Shown: piece by piece, positions 33,737-50,150 of the stretch
How positions within the stretch are numbered: the stretch's first letter is position 1
Layout of the letters: every line of letters begins with the position of its first letter
Assembly (NCBI GenBank): GCA_949126835.1
Contig: OX421499.1
Location: forward strand, 25,160,990 to 25,224,989
Length of the DNA stretch: 64,000 nt
Reading direction: 5' to 3'
Origin: Anisus vortex
Lineage: Eukaryota > Mollusca > Gastropoda > Planorbidae
Position numbers and translations under genes: made by a program
Notes under the pieces: generated by a model
Told to the model about the DNA's origin: nothing
The model's input: the letters and a program-made list of their open reading frames with translations, nothing else
The model's database searches: none

Positions 33737-36149
33737 TGTTACGGCCAAAGCCCGAAGTCGGCCAGATCGCGAAGTGGCCAATATCACCTCACATTTGACC
33801 GGCCAAAGCCCGATCTGTTCTTGATTTCAGACTTTGGCCGGCCAGATCGCGAAATGGCCAGGGGCGATGGGCCAAAGCGCGATTAAGAAGGTCATGGGCA
33901 GATTTTGAGTGTTTGTATACCGTAATTATCACATTAGGCTTATATTAGTTATATTGATTAAAAATTAAGCTAAATTACAAAATCTGTCAAATTAGTTTAT
34001 TATAGTAAATTTTCCATCTTTATTTATACTAAATTACAAAATCAGTCATGTTCATCTATCATAGTAGGCATACAGTTAAATGCATATAGACTGTTATACA
34101 AACTCGTGCCGAGGAATACAATGCTCACAATGAAACCACAAGTAACATAGGCAGTGTCATGTTGTGACAGGGGATGGGGTGGCCAGCAGGGTGCACGCCT
34201 GAATGTCCCAGGTAATTGTACTGTCCCTACGGGCACTTTCTACTCATTGAAAGGTCCAGGAATTCTATTAGTCGAAAAACGGTCTTGCAATAGGGCCTAC
34301 TAAAATCCAAAAAGTGCGTGGGGCGTTTTTACACAAGGAAGATCTACCCACGAAATATAACATGGACCAATGAGAAAGGAGTGGGTGGACTTTAACATCA
34401 CGTATCTCTCTACCATCCCTTTGTCCAAACATTCCAGTCGCTTGTGGCTTTGAGGGTCTGTCAATGGGTGGGGCTGGGAGGGTGTTTTCCTGGTCGTCGG
34501 TGTAGGTCGCGAGAACAATGATGGCCCTGCCCTGTACAGTATTGACACTCCCTCTCTATCTCTTTTCATACACTCAAACACGCTCTTTGTCATTGCGACT
34601 GGCGGCCCCACCCATGTTTATACAACACATGAAACTAGACCGCGCGGACAATGGCTAGATAAAAAAACGGTCGCTCCTGCCTGACCTGACCACCTTTGTG
34701 GATTATCAAAAGTCAATCCTCTACTCACAGACACCATCCAGTCAATTTATGACGCAAATGGTGTTTTTATCCAGGTAGATAGTTTACTAAATCGTGTGAT
34801 AATTAATTTCCTTGATAATTACCCAGCTAACACGAAATATTGGCATCATATTGGAACAATATTGGCTCAATATTGTATTATTGGCTTTACATCTACCAAT
34901 GTTTACCCAGGCTAAAACCATTGTAATGCCAATTTAGACGTGGTTAAGTCCCTTGTCCAATGTGTAGACAAGGTGGAAACAGTGTATTGCCAATTTTGTC
35001 ACAGTTAAGGCCCTTTATCCAAGCTATATACAATGAAAAGCCAATATTCTCTCCCTTGCCCTTGAGAATTTGGTTGACAAAAATGGGGTCTACATAAGGT
35101 GTGGCATAATTATATTGTTAAAAAAAAAGACATAGACTTTTAAAGAATATTACTAAACATATTAAAATATTTACAAAATGCAAACATTGATTGATTATAT
35201 TTTTACCTGGCTTAAAATTTATCACTTACAAAAAAATTATTTGCTGCCTACCATAAATTATTTAGTGCATGACTGTTGGCACATTTTGAGTTTTGGCTCG
35301 CTTTGAACAAGAGGGACTAATAAAATTTCTGTAAGTATATAGCATATAGCCTAATAATTAATCATATTTCTGTTTATAAGTAGCCTATACTTATATTATA
35401 TATTGTATTAATTTATCCATTTGAACCTTATTTTAAATATTTGTTTGGTTTTAATCCGATTTAATTTGTTAAATATTATCAACGTAATAGAAAACTGCAT
35501 AATTTAGAATTTACTGTGGCTTGTCAGAAAGTTGTCAATAATATAAGGAATAGGCTGGTGACTAGGCTATAAACTATAGTTTATAATAGGCGCAGTAGGC
35601 CTAGGCCTAGGGCCTATTACTAGTCCTATTAATATTCTATTACTATTAGGTGATATTTTGTTAAATTTGTATGCCTTCTTTGATTCTAGTTTAATTAGAC
35701 ATTTTATATTTCATAAATAAGTCAATAAGTTTATAATAGTAATAGTAACTAGGCCTAATAACTAATAGTAATACTAATAGCCTAAGTCAGTAAGTGTCAC
35801 CTAAGCCTAAGCCATCATTATCATAGGGCCTACATGAAAATTATAGTTTATAGGATTTATAGGCATATATAAATAGCTCAAGCTCAAGGGTGGAAAGATA
35901 ATCTAAATCTGCCAAACATTTTTTTATAGGGCCTACATTATTTAGAAAGGGCCCTGAAAGGGATATTTGAGAGTTTAATTTCCTTTTTTACAGACTTACA
36001 AACCTGTATAAACTGTATTGATTTTATGTAGGCCTAGGCCTAAGCTTAGTATCATTCCTCACTAGTCACTAGCATTGAAAATGTGTGATTGTAATGTTTA
36101 TGCCTATGTTTTGTTTTTTAAAATAAATAATGACCAAGATCTGTTTTAG

Positions 36150-38377
36150 GATGTATTAATTACTGGAGACAGTTGAGGATGGATCCAAGATGGTGATTGT
36201 GATACCAGAAAAATGACTTTTGGACAGTGAAAGTGAAAGCAAACTGTTTGTCTGGCCCAACCACCAAAATGCTGGAAGTGCATGGGTGCGGATGCAAAAA
36301 AAGTCATGTAGTGATTGGCAGATCTGCTATTACACAAAAATCCTGCATAGTTCTGGTAAATCTTTTTTCTTAATTAGTGTTACTTAACTCCATGCCATGT
36401 GACATAGTGTTGATTCAGTGATAAAACATTTCACTGCTGTACTGAGTTCATATATGCTTGATTCTCAGTCTGGTGGGTTTTATATTCTCTATTATTTTAA
36501 GACAGCTCTAATGAACATTAGTGTTTAAGGGGTAAAGCCACCATTATGATAGACACACAATATCTTCCCATACAATTAGAAAAGGATGAAATTTACTTCA
36601 TTTGCCCTTTGTGCAGGGCCTATCCCTATATCATCTATAATCTATATCAATATCTCACAAGAAACTTGTTACATTTCTGATAGGCCTACATTTTTTTTCA
36701 CTTGTGTATGCTCATATCAGTTTGTCTGTTTTATAGCTTCAAATAAAAAAAGACATTAGAAATGTAAGGCATTGTATGAAAGTGATGTCCTGAGTTCATT
36801 ATCAGAAACAGGGCCACACTGTTTATATCGTCCAACAAGAAAATTGTACCTTTTAAATCATATAATTTTACTGTAAAACAAAAGCTTACATTTTTTACTT
36901 GTATTATTGCTGTTATAGTCACATTTGAAATTTACTTTCTATTAATGATTATGCATTTTTTCTTCACCCCCAGCACCAAAACCTTTTCTGTCTTTAGCAG
37001 CGGAACATATGCCGACACCTCTTGGATACTTTCCATCAGGATGGGCCCTATAACACTCTTGGATATTTTCCATGGGCTACTGAACCTTCCTCTTATTTTA
37101 TTCATAACTGTAAGTGTGACTGTAAGCCTGCAGGTGTTTTTTTTTATTTTTTTATTCTAAAATCATATAGGATGATATAGGCCTATAGTATAATTTCAAG
37201 AAAAATTCAAATAAATGCCAACATTTTCAATGTGTAAGTGTAATATAAATTCTAAAGTAATTTTCTATTGTATTATTTTAACTAATGCTAACAAATTTTA
37301 TTTTTCAGTAACCAATTGAACAAATCATGTCAAAAGTTGAGCAACTTTCTGTGGACATAAAAATCTAACAAGGATAGGTGACCGTTTAGAAGCCAACTTC
37401 AGGTTGCTGACAACAAAGCAGCAATACAGAACTGTCTGCCTAGCATCACTCAAGTAGAGGATGTGGAAGAGCTAAATTCTGCACTTGAAGATTCTGATAT
37501 TAAGCAGAAGATGGTAAGAATCATGCTTATTTTTATACAAACTGTTTATCCCATATATTCTTAATGCTAAATCACAATTAAACAAAACATTATCATTTTA
37601 AGATACTTTATCTTGTCAACCATGGAGGGCAAAAGCAAAAAATGCTCTCTATTTTGGGTATAGAGAATGGTTTTTGTTCCTACACTAAGAATTAAAAATA
37701 TCTTGCACATAAAAAAAGAAAAAGTGAAATTTACAACAAAAAAAAAGAGCAAAATCACAATTACAATATTTGGTAAATATATATAGGCCTATATCCTCGT
37801 TTGAATGTTACAATTTACTTCTCCAGAAATTAAATTCTATGATCATCATTTTGATTGTTAAACAACTGTCTGTATGTGGATGTTATCTTAAAAATAACTT
37901 TTTATGATTCAGATTAATGTTTTATTTTACAGCTTCCTACACTTATTTTTGTCTAGTTTTGCATTATAATTAGGGTTTAAATATGATGTAAAATTGTTGG
38001 TTAAGTCTTTATTTTTGCTGCTGTTTTGCGGATAGTTAGGGACATGGACACAATTTTCTACAATAAGTACCTGTAACTTATTATCCTGCATGAAACAGTT
38101 ACATAATATAACAGAAATAAGTTGTCATTTTAAATATTAACTTTTTATGTTGTTTTTTTTTTAAATATTTCAGATGCTATCATTAGTAGATAGATATACA
38201 ACGTCAGTAAGAGACTTAGAGCTATTTACTGGTGATTGGCTCACAACATCTGCAGACAGATCCGATAAAAGAAAGAAGACAAAGGAAAAAATGAACTGCC
38301 CATTCTCTTCTTGCAACAAAACATTATTTGTATATTTTGTTAAGATTTTCAAGAAACCTTTTTTTAGTATCTTTTGA
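36150..38377 (+). pseudogene. Decayed four-exon gene, resembles DUF4806-containing proteins
   Basis: Four exon-like blocks keep GT-AG borders: 36150-36355, 36974-37109, 37309-37513 and 38174-38377. Block 1 reads TVEDGSKMVIVIPEK, a stop (TGA at 36214 where the family would have Trp), then LFVWPNHQNAGSAWVRMQKK and CSDWQICYYTKIL. This is the W-P-rich N-terminal module common to invertebrate proteins with a C-terminal DUF4806. Block 3 reads PIEQIMSKVEQLSVDIK, then shifts frame to NLTRIGDRLEANFRLL and again to LPSITQVEDVEELNSALED, a coiled-coil plus DUF4806-like start. Block 4 continues MLSLVDRYTTSVRDLELFTG. Block 2 needs a frame change between PTPLGYFPSGW and NTLGYFPWATEPSSYF. The family assignment is from memory of the architecture and is moderately sure. 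The retained introns show it is not a processed copy. Confidence 0.5.
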
Positions 38378-38582
38378 CTAGTCAATAAACATGAAAGGGA
38401 CTAAGTTTCCTGAAATGGGGGTGCATAGCTACAGATGGTCCTTACTGGTATTTCATCATATATATGTTAGTGCTGTTTTATTTTGATTATTAAGTTTATG
38501 ACCTTGCTTATTATAGATCTCACTTTAAAAGTATGATGTACTGTTATTGTTATGTAGAAATGAAATTTGCATTTGGTAACCT

Positions 38583-39170
38583 CTCTCTATATATATATAA
38601 GTAGTCTGTATGTGTGTTATCTGACTCCCATTGGTTAATTTAAAGAAATATGACCTTATTGTCTCATATTTTACTTTGTGATCTTGCTTCTGACATGTGA
38701 TTTCTCCAGCTTAGTGGTTAGCGTATCTGACAGCCATGCGGGCAACCTGGGTTCGATTCCTCACTGATATTGATAGCTTTCTTTTTATTTTTATAAATTT
38801 CCATTATTAATATTATTATTACTTTTTTGTTTAAGGTTGTAAAGTATTTTAGGACTTAAAGCTTTCCTATTTCAGCATACTAAATATAATAATTATATTT
38901 TAGTTGCATGCGGGAGACGGGTTTGATTCTCATCCCTTATGATCCACAGGGATAGTCCTAAATTTTTGTGAAATAACAATACATAATTTTATTTTTGTAA
39001 ACATGATTATAGTGTTTCTATGTTTTCAGTAAATAATAATTATATTATTTAAATTATTAAATCCATAGCTTTCTGCTGTTCATTGTAGTTTATTACATTT
39101 TTATCTAGTTTATTCAGGCCTAATTAATTTTCCCCCATGCAATGCCGGTATATATTGTACATATCTTTTA
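38583..39170 (+). mobile_element. SINE family B copy inside the inner transposon
   Basis: It begins with a TATATA run and AAGTAGTCTGTATGTGTG, then the tRNA-like head TTAGTGGTTAGCGTATCTGA with B box GGTTCGATTCC. A second conserved block (GATTCTCATCCCTTATGATC ... GGGATAGTCC) follows near 38925, with a possible 3' end near ATGCAATGCCGGTATATA at about 39140. It is the longest copy of this family in the window. Confidence 0.65.
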
Positions 39171-40044
39171 GGATATATTTAGAATATATATATGTAATTT
39201 AATTTCCCTTTTGTCACCTTTAATTATTTTGTTAATTCTATCCTCAAAGAAGTGGTCCTCTTTCATTATTTTATAAAACAATTTAATAATTAATATTTTG
39301 TTATGAGGACCCAGAAGTGTATTTTGGCCATAGTTATGTTTTTGCTTTAACGAAACTAAATAAAATATGTATATATAGTCAGGTCAATATATAAATATCT
39401 TTTCAAAATTAGAATATTTCATATTTAGTGTAATGCTCTCTTTTTTAATATTACTGATATTTGAATTCTCTGTTGTAATATCAATTGCATTCATATTTAA
39501 CTTGACGTTACCCGGTATGTGCATTTTTAGATAATTGGTTAGGTTAAGTTGGAAATTAAAGATTAGAATTTAACAATTTTTTTTTCGATATTAGATCAAG
39601 TTTCTGCTATTGTTTTAGTACAATTTTAAGAAATGTATCAGATAAAGTTTCTGTTAATATCTTTTAGTACAATTTAAAGAAATGTATATTATTATAGTTT
39701 CACTATGAATATTTTTGTCTATCTCTGGAATTAATTTTAATTGTGTTCGTAAAAATATTGTAGACTTTTTTATATGGAACTTATGAATAGTTACCGGTAT
39801 AATTTGCTTACACAGTTTTCCCAGAGCAAACAAATGTCTCATTTAATTACTATTTGATTTAGTTTGTTCTTTATGTTTCATTGTTTTTATGTGGTAGTTA
39901 AATTGTTCGTTTAAATTCCTGGTAGACATATGCTAATTTTAATTTCCCATAAAGGTAAACTTATCTTAAATTGTATTTAACTATGGTTGATTATGTTGCT
40001 TACTATAATAATTTGAGAGTCATAAAGTTCAATATTATATCATT

Positions 40045-40299
40045 GTTGTCAGGTGAAAACCGGCCAAGTCCAAATTAGCTAATTTTTCAGGAGTAGCATA
40101 AAACTGCATAGATCCAGTAAACGAATCAACGCCCTTTTTATAAGCGGAAAAACGCCCTTTTTATAAGTAATAAAATTGTAGACAATCTATTGGACAATAC
40201 TTCAAGATATTTTTAGACATCATGTGGGATATCGCAAGTAACATTTTTGGTAAAAAAAATTGAAACTTTCAGACTTGGCCGGTTTTCGCCTGGCAACGA
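40045..40299. mobile_element. 255-bp MITE with about 25-bp inverted repeats
   Basis: The left TTGTCAGGTGAAAACCGGCC(AAGTC) and the reverse complement of the right end, GTTGCCAGGCGAAAACCGGC(CAAGTC), match at nearly every position. There is no ORF inside. A target duplication is not evident. It lies within the inner transposon close to its right end. Confidence 0.6.
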
Positions 40300-40544
40300 C
40301 GATATGTGTTTCCATGATTTAAAAAAATGCTTTTTTTTGTAGTGCATAATTCATATCTATGCATGTTACTGAATTTTGAGAGGAACATTTTTAAAATACA
40401 ATCAACTATTTTTTGTAAAAATATTTTGCTGATAAATTGAGAAAGAAAATAATAAAAATTATGCATATCATAAAATATCTGCTTTGTATTTTTGTGCTAA
40501 TAAATGTATGTTTGTTGATCATATAATTAATTAGATACAACCTG

Positions 40545-40926
40545 GATAGCAATATTACTAAAATATTGGGTATGTCTTAGCTATATATTGGCATAATAAT
40601 GGGTAAATATGGATACAATATTGGCTATCTATTGATACAACATTGGGTAATTATTGGCAATACTATGGATTACTATTGGCACAATATTGGATTTAGGTTG
40701 TACCATTGATGTTCCAATATTGTACCAATATTTATCCAATGGTAATCCAATATTTGTCCAACATTGTCCCAATAATGTTACCATGTTTAGCCAATATTGT
40801 GCCAATCCCAAAACAATATTTTGCCATGTAACATGCCCAATATTGCCCCAATTATTAGCCAGTTTAATGCCAATATTGTACACCAGTCAAATGCCAATAT
40901 TGTACCAATATAGCATGTTAGCTGGG
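40545..40926. repeat. Inverted array of 11-bp CCAATATTG words at the right end of the inner element
   Basis: From about 40715 rightwards CCAATATTGTA, CCAATATTTAT, CCAATGGTAAT, CCAATATTTGT and CCAACATTGTC follow each other at 11-bp spacing. Left of about 40695 the same word appears in the opposite orientation (ATTGG). The segment is therefore a large imperfect palindrome with its axis near 40700. Such arrays are usually transposase binding sites; that role is inference. Confidence 0.75.
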
Positions 40927-41207
40927 TAGTGACCACTTCGGCAGGACTTTCTCTGAAAAGCAGAAGATGAACAGAAAATTATCGTCACAGCGTATGTATC
41001 ACTGTCCTTACTTTACTACCATATGCAAGCCGCCATCACACCTGTGCTGCCTACCAAACATTCTTGTATCAGCACATCGGACATTGGCCAGGGATTGCCA
41101 GCCACATCGCGAAGTGGCCGGCCAAAGTAGCGTAAACACTAGCAATTTCAAGCACCTCGGACATTGGCCAAGCGACCTCGGCCGCACTTCGGGCTTTGGC
41201 CGTAACA

Positions 41208-41700
41208 TATATAAAAGATCGTGTTTGTGTCCCTACGGATCCCCATTGGTCAATATGAAAACACGTGAGTTTGTGTCACTGACCTATTTATGCCTTGGGC
41301 CTAGACCTATATACTGTCAAATAATTTTTCACATCGGACATGTATCTTCGCTACCTAAGTGGTTAACGTAACCTACTGCCATGCGGGCGACCCAGGTTCG
41401 ATTCTCCAGTAGTATATACCTATTTTTTTCTACAATTTTGTTTTCAAACTTTTAAAAACAAAAGACATTGTAATCTACGTCTACGGGCAATTAAGATTTT
41501 TGTTAAATAAAAAATACTTGCCTAATTTTTTAACCGATTCCAATATTTATTTTAAATTACTTTCCTAATAGTAATAGTCTTCAGTAAAAAAAAAATAATT
41601 TAATAATTAGATTTAAAGCTTTCTTTTAATTGTAGTTTATACAGTCCTTTTTTTAATCACCCGGGCAACGCCGTGCAATTTAGCAAGTATATAAGTTATA
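41208..41700 (+). mobile_element. SINE family B copy abutting the outer element
   Basis: TATATAAAAGATCGTGTTTG at the left, a tRNA-like head with TAAGTGGTTAACG and B box GGTTCGATTCTCC near 41395, and the 3' end CACCCGGGCAACGCCGTGC followed by AATTTAGCAAGTATATA at about 41658-41690. The outer element inserted in its TA-rich 5' end. The 3' tail resembles those of RTE-type LINEs, suggesting RTE-driven mobilisation (inference). Confidence 0.65.
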
Positions 41701-41966
41701 CGGCATATAATAAGGCCTAAGAAAAGTTTAATTTTTTATAGGCTAAAAATAACTTTTATTAACTTTGATAAAAGATTTTGTAGATATTTAATGTGATTTT
41801 AGCCAGAGAGAAAAAGCGATAGCCTACCTTTATTTTTTTTTTTTTTTAATTAAATTGTCACCAGCTAGTAAGAATTAGAGCTGAGCCATTGAAATTAGAA
41901 TAATAATATTTATATTCCCCGAAAAGAGCGAATAAAAAATTCTACCGTTTGTTTATGTCGCTTTTG

Positions 41967-41979
41967 ATTGGCCCAATGT
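41967..41979 (+). promoter_or_regulatory. Paired opposed CCAAT boxes, candidate Aurora-2 promoter
   Basis: GATTGGCCCAATG contains ATTGG and CCAAT back to back. CCAAT boxes bound by NF-Y are a common feature of promoters active in G2/M. The location about 1.2 kb upstream of the coding start, with a donor-like site shortly downstream, fits a promoter, but no transcript start is known. Confidence 0.3.
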
Positions 41980-42499
41980 TAGGTATTCACGCATTTAAAA
42001 AGTTCAAGCCTCCAGCTCATGGAAACTTCTGAATGTTACAGTAACACTGCTTTGTTAAGTTATTACTAGTATTGCAATAATAAACATTGGACGAGTTATT
42101 AAAAAGGTAATGACTAAACAATAGAAAATTACCCTTTAATTATTTGGGTATGGTATGTGACTTTTTTTTCCAGGTTTAAGTTTACTAATCTAGTTTACGT
42201 AGGCGCCTTTCAGTAAGTATGCTGTGGCCACTGAAACTCACTGGTGAAAGTCTGAAAGGTAGGCTAATGACTAATTAACTAATAACTAATGAGACTCCTA
42301 ATACTACTTATAGTATTAAGTATAGCCTTATGATAAATTTTAATGTCAATGTCTTAAGACTGTCTACTATAAACTATAAATATTACTCTAATAAAAACTT
42401 AAATGACTCGAATCAAAATAATTCAAAGTTTGAACTAATCATCCTTTTTTTTTATTAGGCCTACTTGGTCACTTGGTCGAGTACTCTTTGACTCTTTTG

Positions 42500-42721
42500 G
42501 TGTTTGTCTTGGCCTTGGTGATTGGGAATTGTGTGGTCAGCACAATGCCAAGCCGCCTTTACTTTTACTTTACCCCAACTAAGGTCAAGTACCTATCAGA
42601 GCTCAGGAACACCCTCCAGACCCTGGGAAAAATCCTAACCTTCACCAGGATTCGAACCCAGGACCTTTGGACCACTTTGGTACGCCAGTCGAATGCGCTG
42701 CCTCTCGGCCCCCGTGCCCCA
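42500..42721 (-). mobile_element. SINE family A copy upstream of Aurora-2
   Basis: The minus-strand head at the right end (GGGGCACGGGGGCCGAGAGG) and B box GGTTCGAATCCTGG are followed by the usual middle and the TGGCATTGTGCTGACCACAC tail. The far 3' end is eroded. Confidence 0.9.
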
Positions 42722-43192
42722 TCTTTAATTTTAGTCACTTAAAATTAATAACATTAAAAAGACTTTTATACTCTAGCCTACTTGACTCTTAAAATTTTAT
42801 ATATTTAGACTTAGACATCTAATTTAATATATTCGAATGCTTTATTAATTTATATATAGCCTATATTTTATTATATAATGTGGGGAAGTAAGGCATAGTA
42901 GTAGTAGTGACCTGTTGTGTAACAATATTTATATAAGGCCTAGATTAACCAGTTCAAAATTCATTGCTATCAAATTTATAAGCCTAAGTATCGAGTAGGC
43001 CTAATGCCTATTGATTTAAATGAGTAGACTATAAATAAAAATTGGCTCATATTATTATTTATTTATTTTTCTCTTGTCTTGACTCTGTGATTTATAAAAC
43101 CTTAATTAAAGTCCTTAAAACTTGGTGTTTCAAATATTTTATATAATAACACTGTACTTAAAGTTTGAATTTTGTATTATAATTTCAGTTGA

Positions 43193-48403
<5,211 letters not shown>

Positions 48404-50150
48404 CACCTGGATTCATAAATACACATCTATTGCACTGTTCCAACTATATATTAAAGACTTTGAAACTATCTTTTAATTAAGCACTTTTTTGTTCATCTTG
48501 TTCAAAATTGTGTGTTCTGCCATTTAGTACTTAGTTTTAGGATTATTCATTGGTTGCAGATTATTTGTTTAAACATTTTATGCAACATACATTTAACTTT
48601 TTTATTTTAGTTTTACTTTTTACACCTTTCACTTGTAAAAACTTGTTTGGTTGTAATGTAAGTCTTTTATTTAAATATTGTATATAATAAAGCAATTAAT
48701 TTAAAATTTAGAATTTAAAAACTTGTTCTCATTTTATATAAAAAAAAATCCTTGGGCCATTCAGATGTGCTTAACACTTTATTTAGATAAATCTATCCAC
48801 GAAACTATTTGTGTTTTTAAAACTTTATTTAGATAAATCTATCCATGAAACTATTTTAACAAACATTAGGAATGTACAACATTGATCATAAATTCAACTT
48901 TTTGTTTTGAAAGTTGTATTCAGTAATGTTGGAAGGTGATTTTACCTCAAGTAGCCCTGAAAACACCCATTAAACTTAATTTTTTAATAAATCCAGTTTA
49001 GTGCTTTCAATACCCTCTGTATAGTATGTCCAATTGTCACTAAGGTGATGGGGGGGTTCCTACAATCTGCAATATTTGAAGGACAAAAAAGCAATTGGTG
49101 TGCAACAAAATTAACAATAATGATTTTATTTTTAGATGAGCAGAAAGCTAGAAATTGGATACTACTAAGAGAATGTATGCATACTGTTAATGTTGATACT
49201 GGCATTGTAATTGACGTAACAGACCCTGGCAGTTACTTTCTTTGATAAACTATGCTAACAATAAATTCATTGACACCATTCTACATCCTAAATGATTTTG
49301 AAAATAAGATTTTGGTACTGGGTAGTTGTAAAAAGAAATAATGGCTTTTAACTTAAAAAAAAATATTTAATAACAACCTTAAAAAAAAACTAAATATCAA
49401 CTTGAATTAGATGTTAATACTTAATACTAAATAAATCATTATGTTCATAAAAATGTGTATGTATTATTGTATATTAAAAGAAAAATGTTGGGATAAAAAA
49501 AAAAAGGAAAACTCTTTGTAAAGTCAAGCAATATAAACAACAAACTTCACAGTATGTGAGGCCAGCTCAACACAATGTGTGAAAGTAAATTGAAGGGAAA
49601 CAATTCTATTTATACTATTATAGGGATAAGTATATTACATTTAAAACGGCACATCTGTTTACTTTTATTTATGGATGTTTTTTGTTGTTTGTATTTGCAT
49701 TACAGTTTGTGCGTTTGATTTCAAACTAAACAAATTCAAGTATTGGTACAAAAATGACATAATAAAAATAATATTTGCAGTACATGACAGTACATCATTA
49801 GTACATGCAAAAATTATGTACCGAATATTTGTCTTAATCATTCAAACGCCTGATAGTGTGGTAATTTCAAATACATGTAACTGTAACCCTAAATTTATCT
49901 ACTGGTTTTAAGTTTTAGGGAAAACAAACTCTCAGACATTCAATTAATATTATTGATCATATTGATACAGCTGCATTCTACTTTTCCCAGAGGAGTCCTT
50001 ATGCTCATATTGCTTGCCATGTATTTTATACACCATAGTTTGATTACTCCTTCTCTCACATGCTGGTATTTTATTCACTTCTTTAACCATGGGCCTCAAA
50101 GTATGTAAACCGCCAAGATGCTCCCATTTAGAGTACACAGATTGGCTAAA
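48404..50150 (+). other. Aurora-2 3' UTR candidate and intergenic DNA
   Basis: AATAAA at 48686-48691 gives a plausible 3' UTR of about 300 nt. A 38-40 bp direct duplication (TTTATTTAGATAAATCTATC units near 48778 and 48825) follows. No recognisable coding exon is present up to the minisatellite. Confidence 0.45.

Larger units (their letters stand above)
34822..40926. mobile_element. Inner 6.1-kb transposon with CCCAGCTAACA termini and 11-bp periodic ends
   Basis: The left end CCCAGCTAACA and right end TGTTAGCTGGG are perfect 11-bp inverted repeats flanked by TA on both sides (34820-34821 and 40927-40928). Just inside the left end ATATTGGNNNN words recur about every 11 bp. Inside the right end CCAATATTGTN words recur about every 11 bp in the opposite orientation, and further in the array flips. 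The interior holds a decayed four-exon gene (36150-38377), a family B SINE and a small inverted-repeat element. No transposase was recognised. Confidence 0.8.
33737..41207. mobile_element. Outer element of a nested transposon, with 22-bp perfect terminal inverted repeats
   Basis: The left end TGTTACGGCCAAAGCCCGAA (22 bp in all, to GT) is repeated in perfect inverted orientation at 41186-41207. The similarity continues imperfectly with GGCC-rich words. Both ends are flanked by TATATA, which would be a 6-bp target duplication, though the target is itself TA-rich. Subterminal copies of GGCCAGATCGCGAAGTGGCC-like words occur at about 33759 and 33838 and again near 41095. Without the inner insertion this element would be about 1.36 kb with no transposase, so it is non-autonomous. 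The superfamily is not assigned. Confidence 0.8.
41701..43192 (+). other. Upstream region of Aurora-2
   Basis: No coding exon is visible. It contains a minus family A SINE (42500-42721). Two opposed CCAAT boxes (GATTGGCCCAATG, about 41967-41979) lie upstream of an AAAAAG/GTAATG splice-donor-like site at 42106. This is a reasonable promoter and first non-coding exon for Aurora-2, whose coding exon is preceded by an acceptor (AATTTCAG) at 43181-43188. Confidence 0.4.

Noticed and set aside
34300..34611. 103-codon minus-strand open frame in the outer transposon
   Set aside because: GC-richer than its surroundings but without motif, start context or splice support; likely chance inside non-coding transposon DNA.
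36214..36216. TGA in the DUF4806-like gene as a selenocysteine codon
   Set aside because: The family has Trp at this place, no selenoprotein precedent is known to me, and other frame breaks show the gene is decayed.
40629..40929. Open frames on both strands over the CCAATATTG array
   Set aside because: They are a by-product of the periodic repeat, which lacks stops in some frames; the composition is repetitive.
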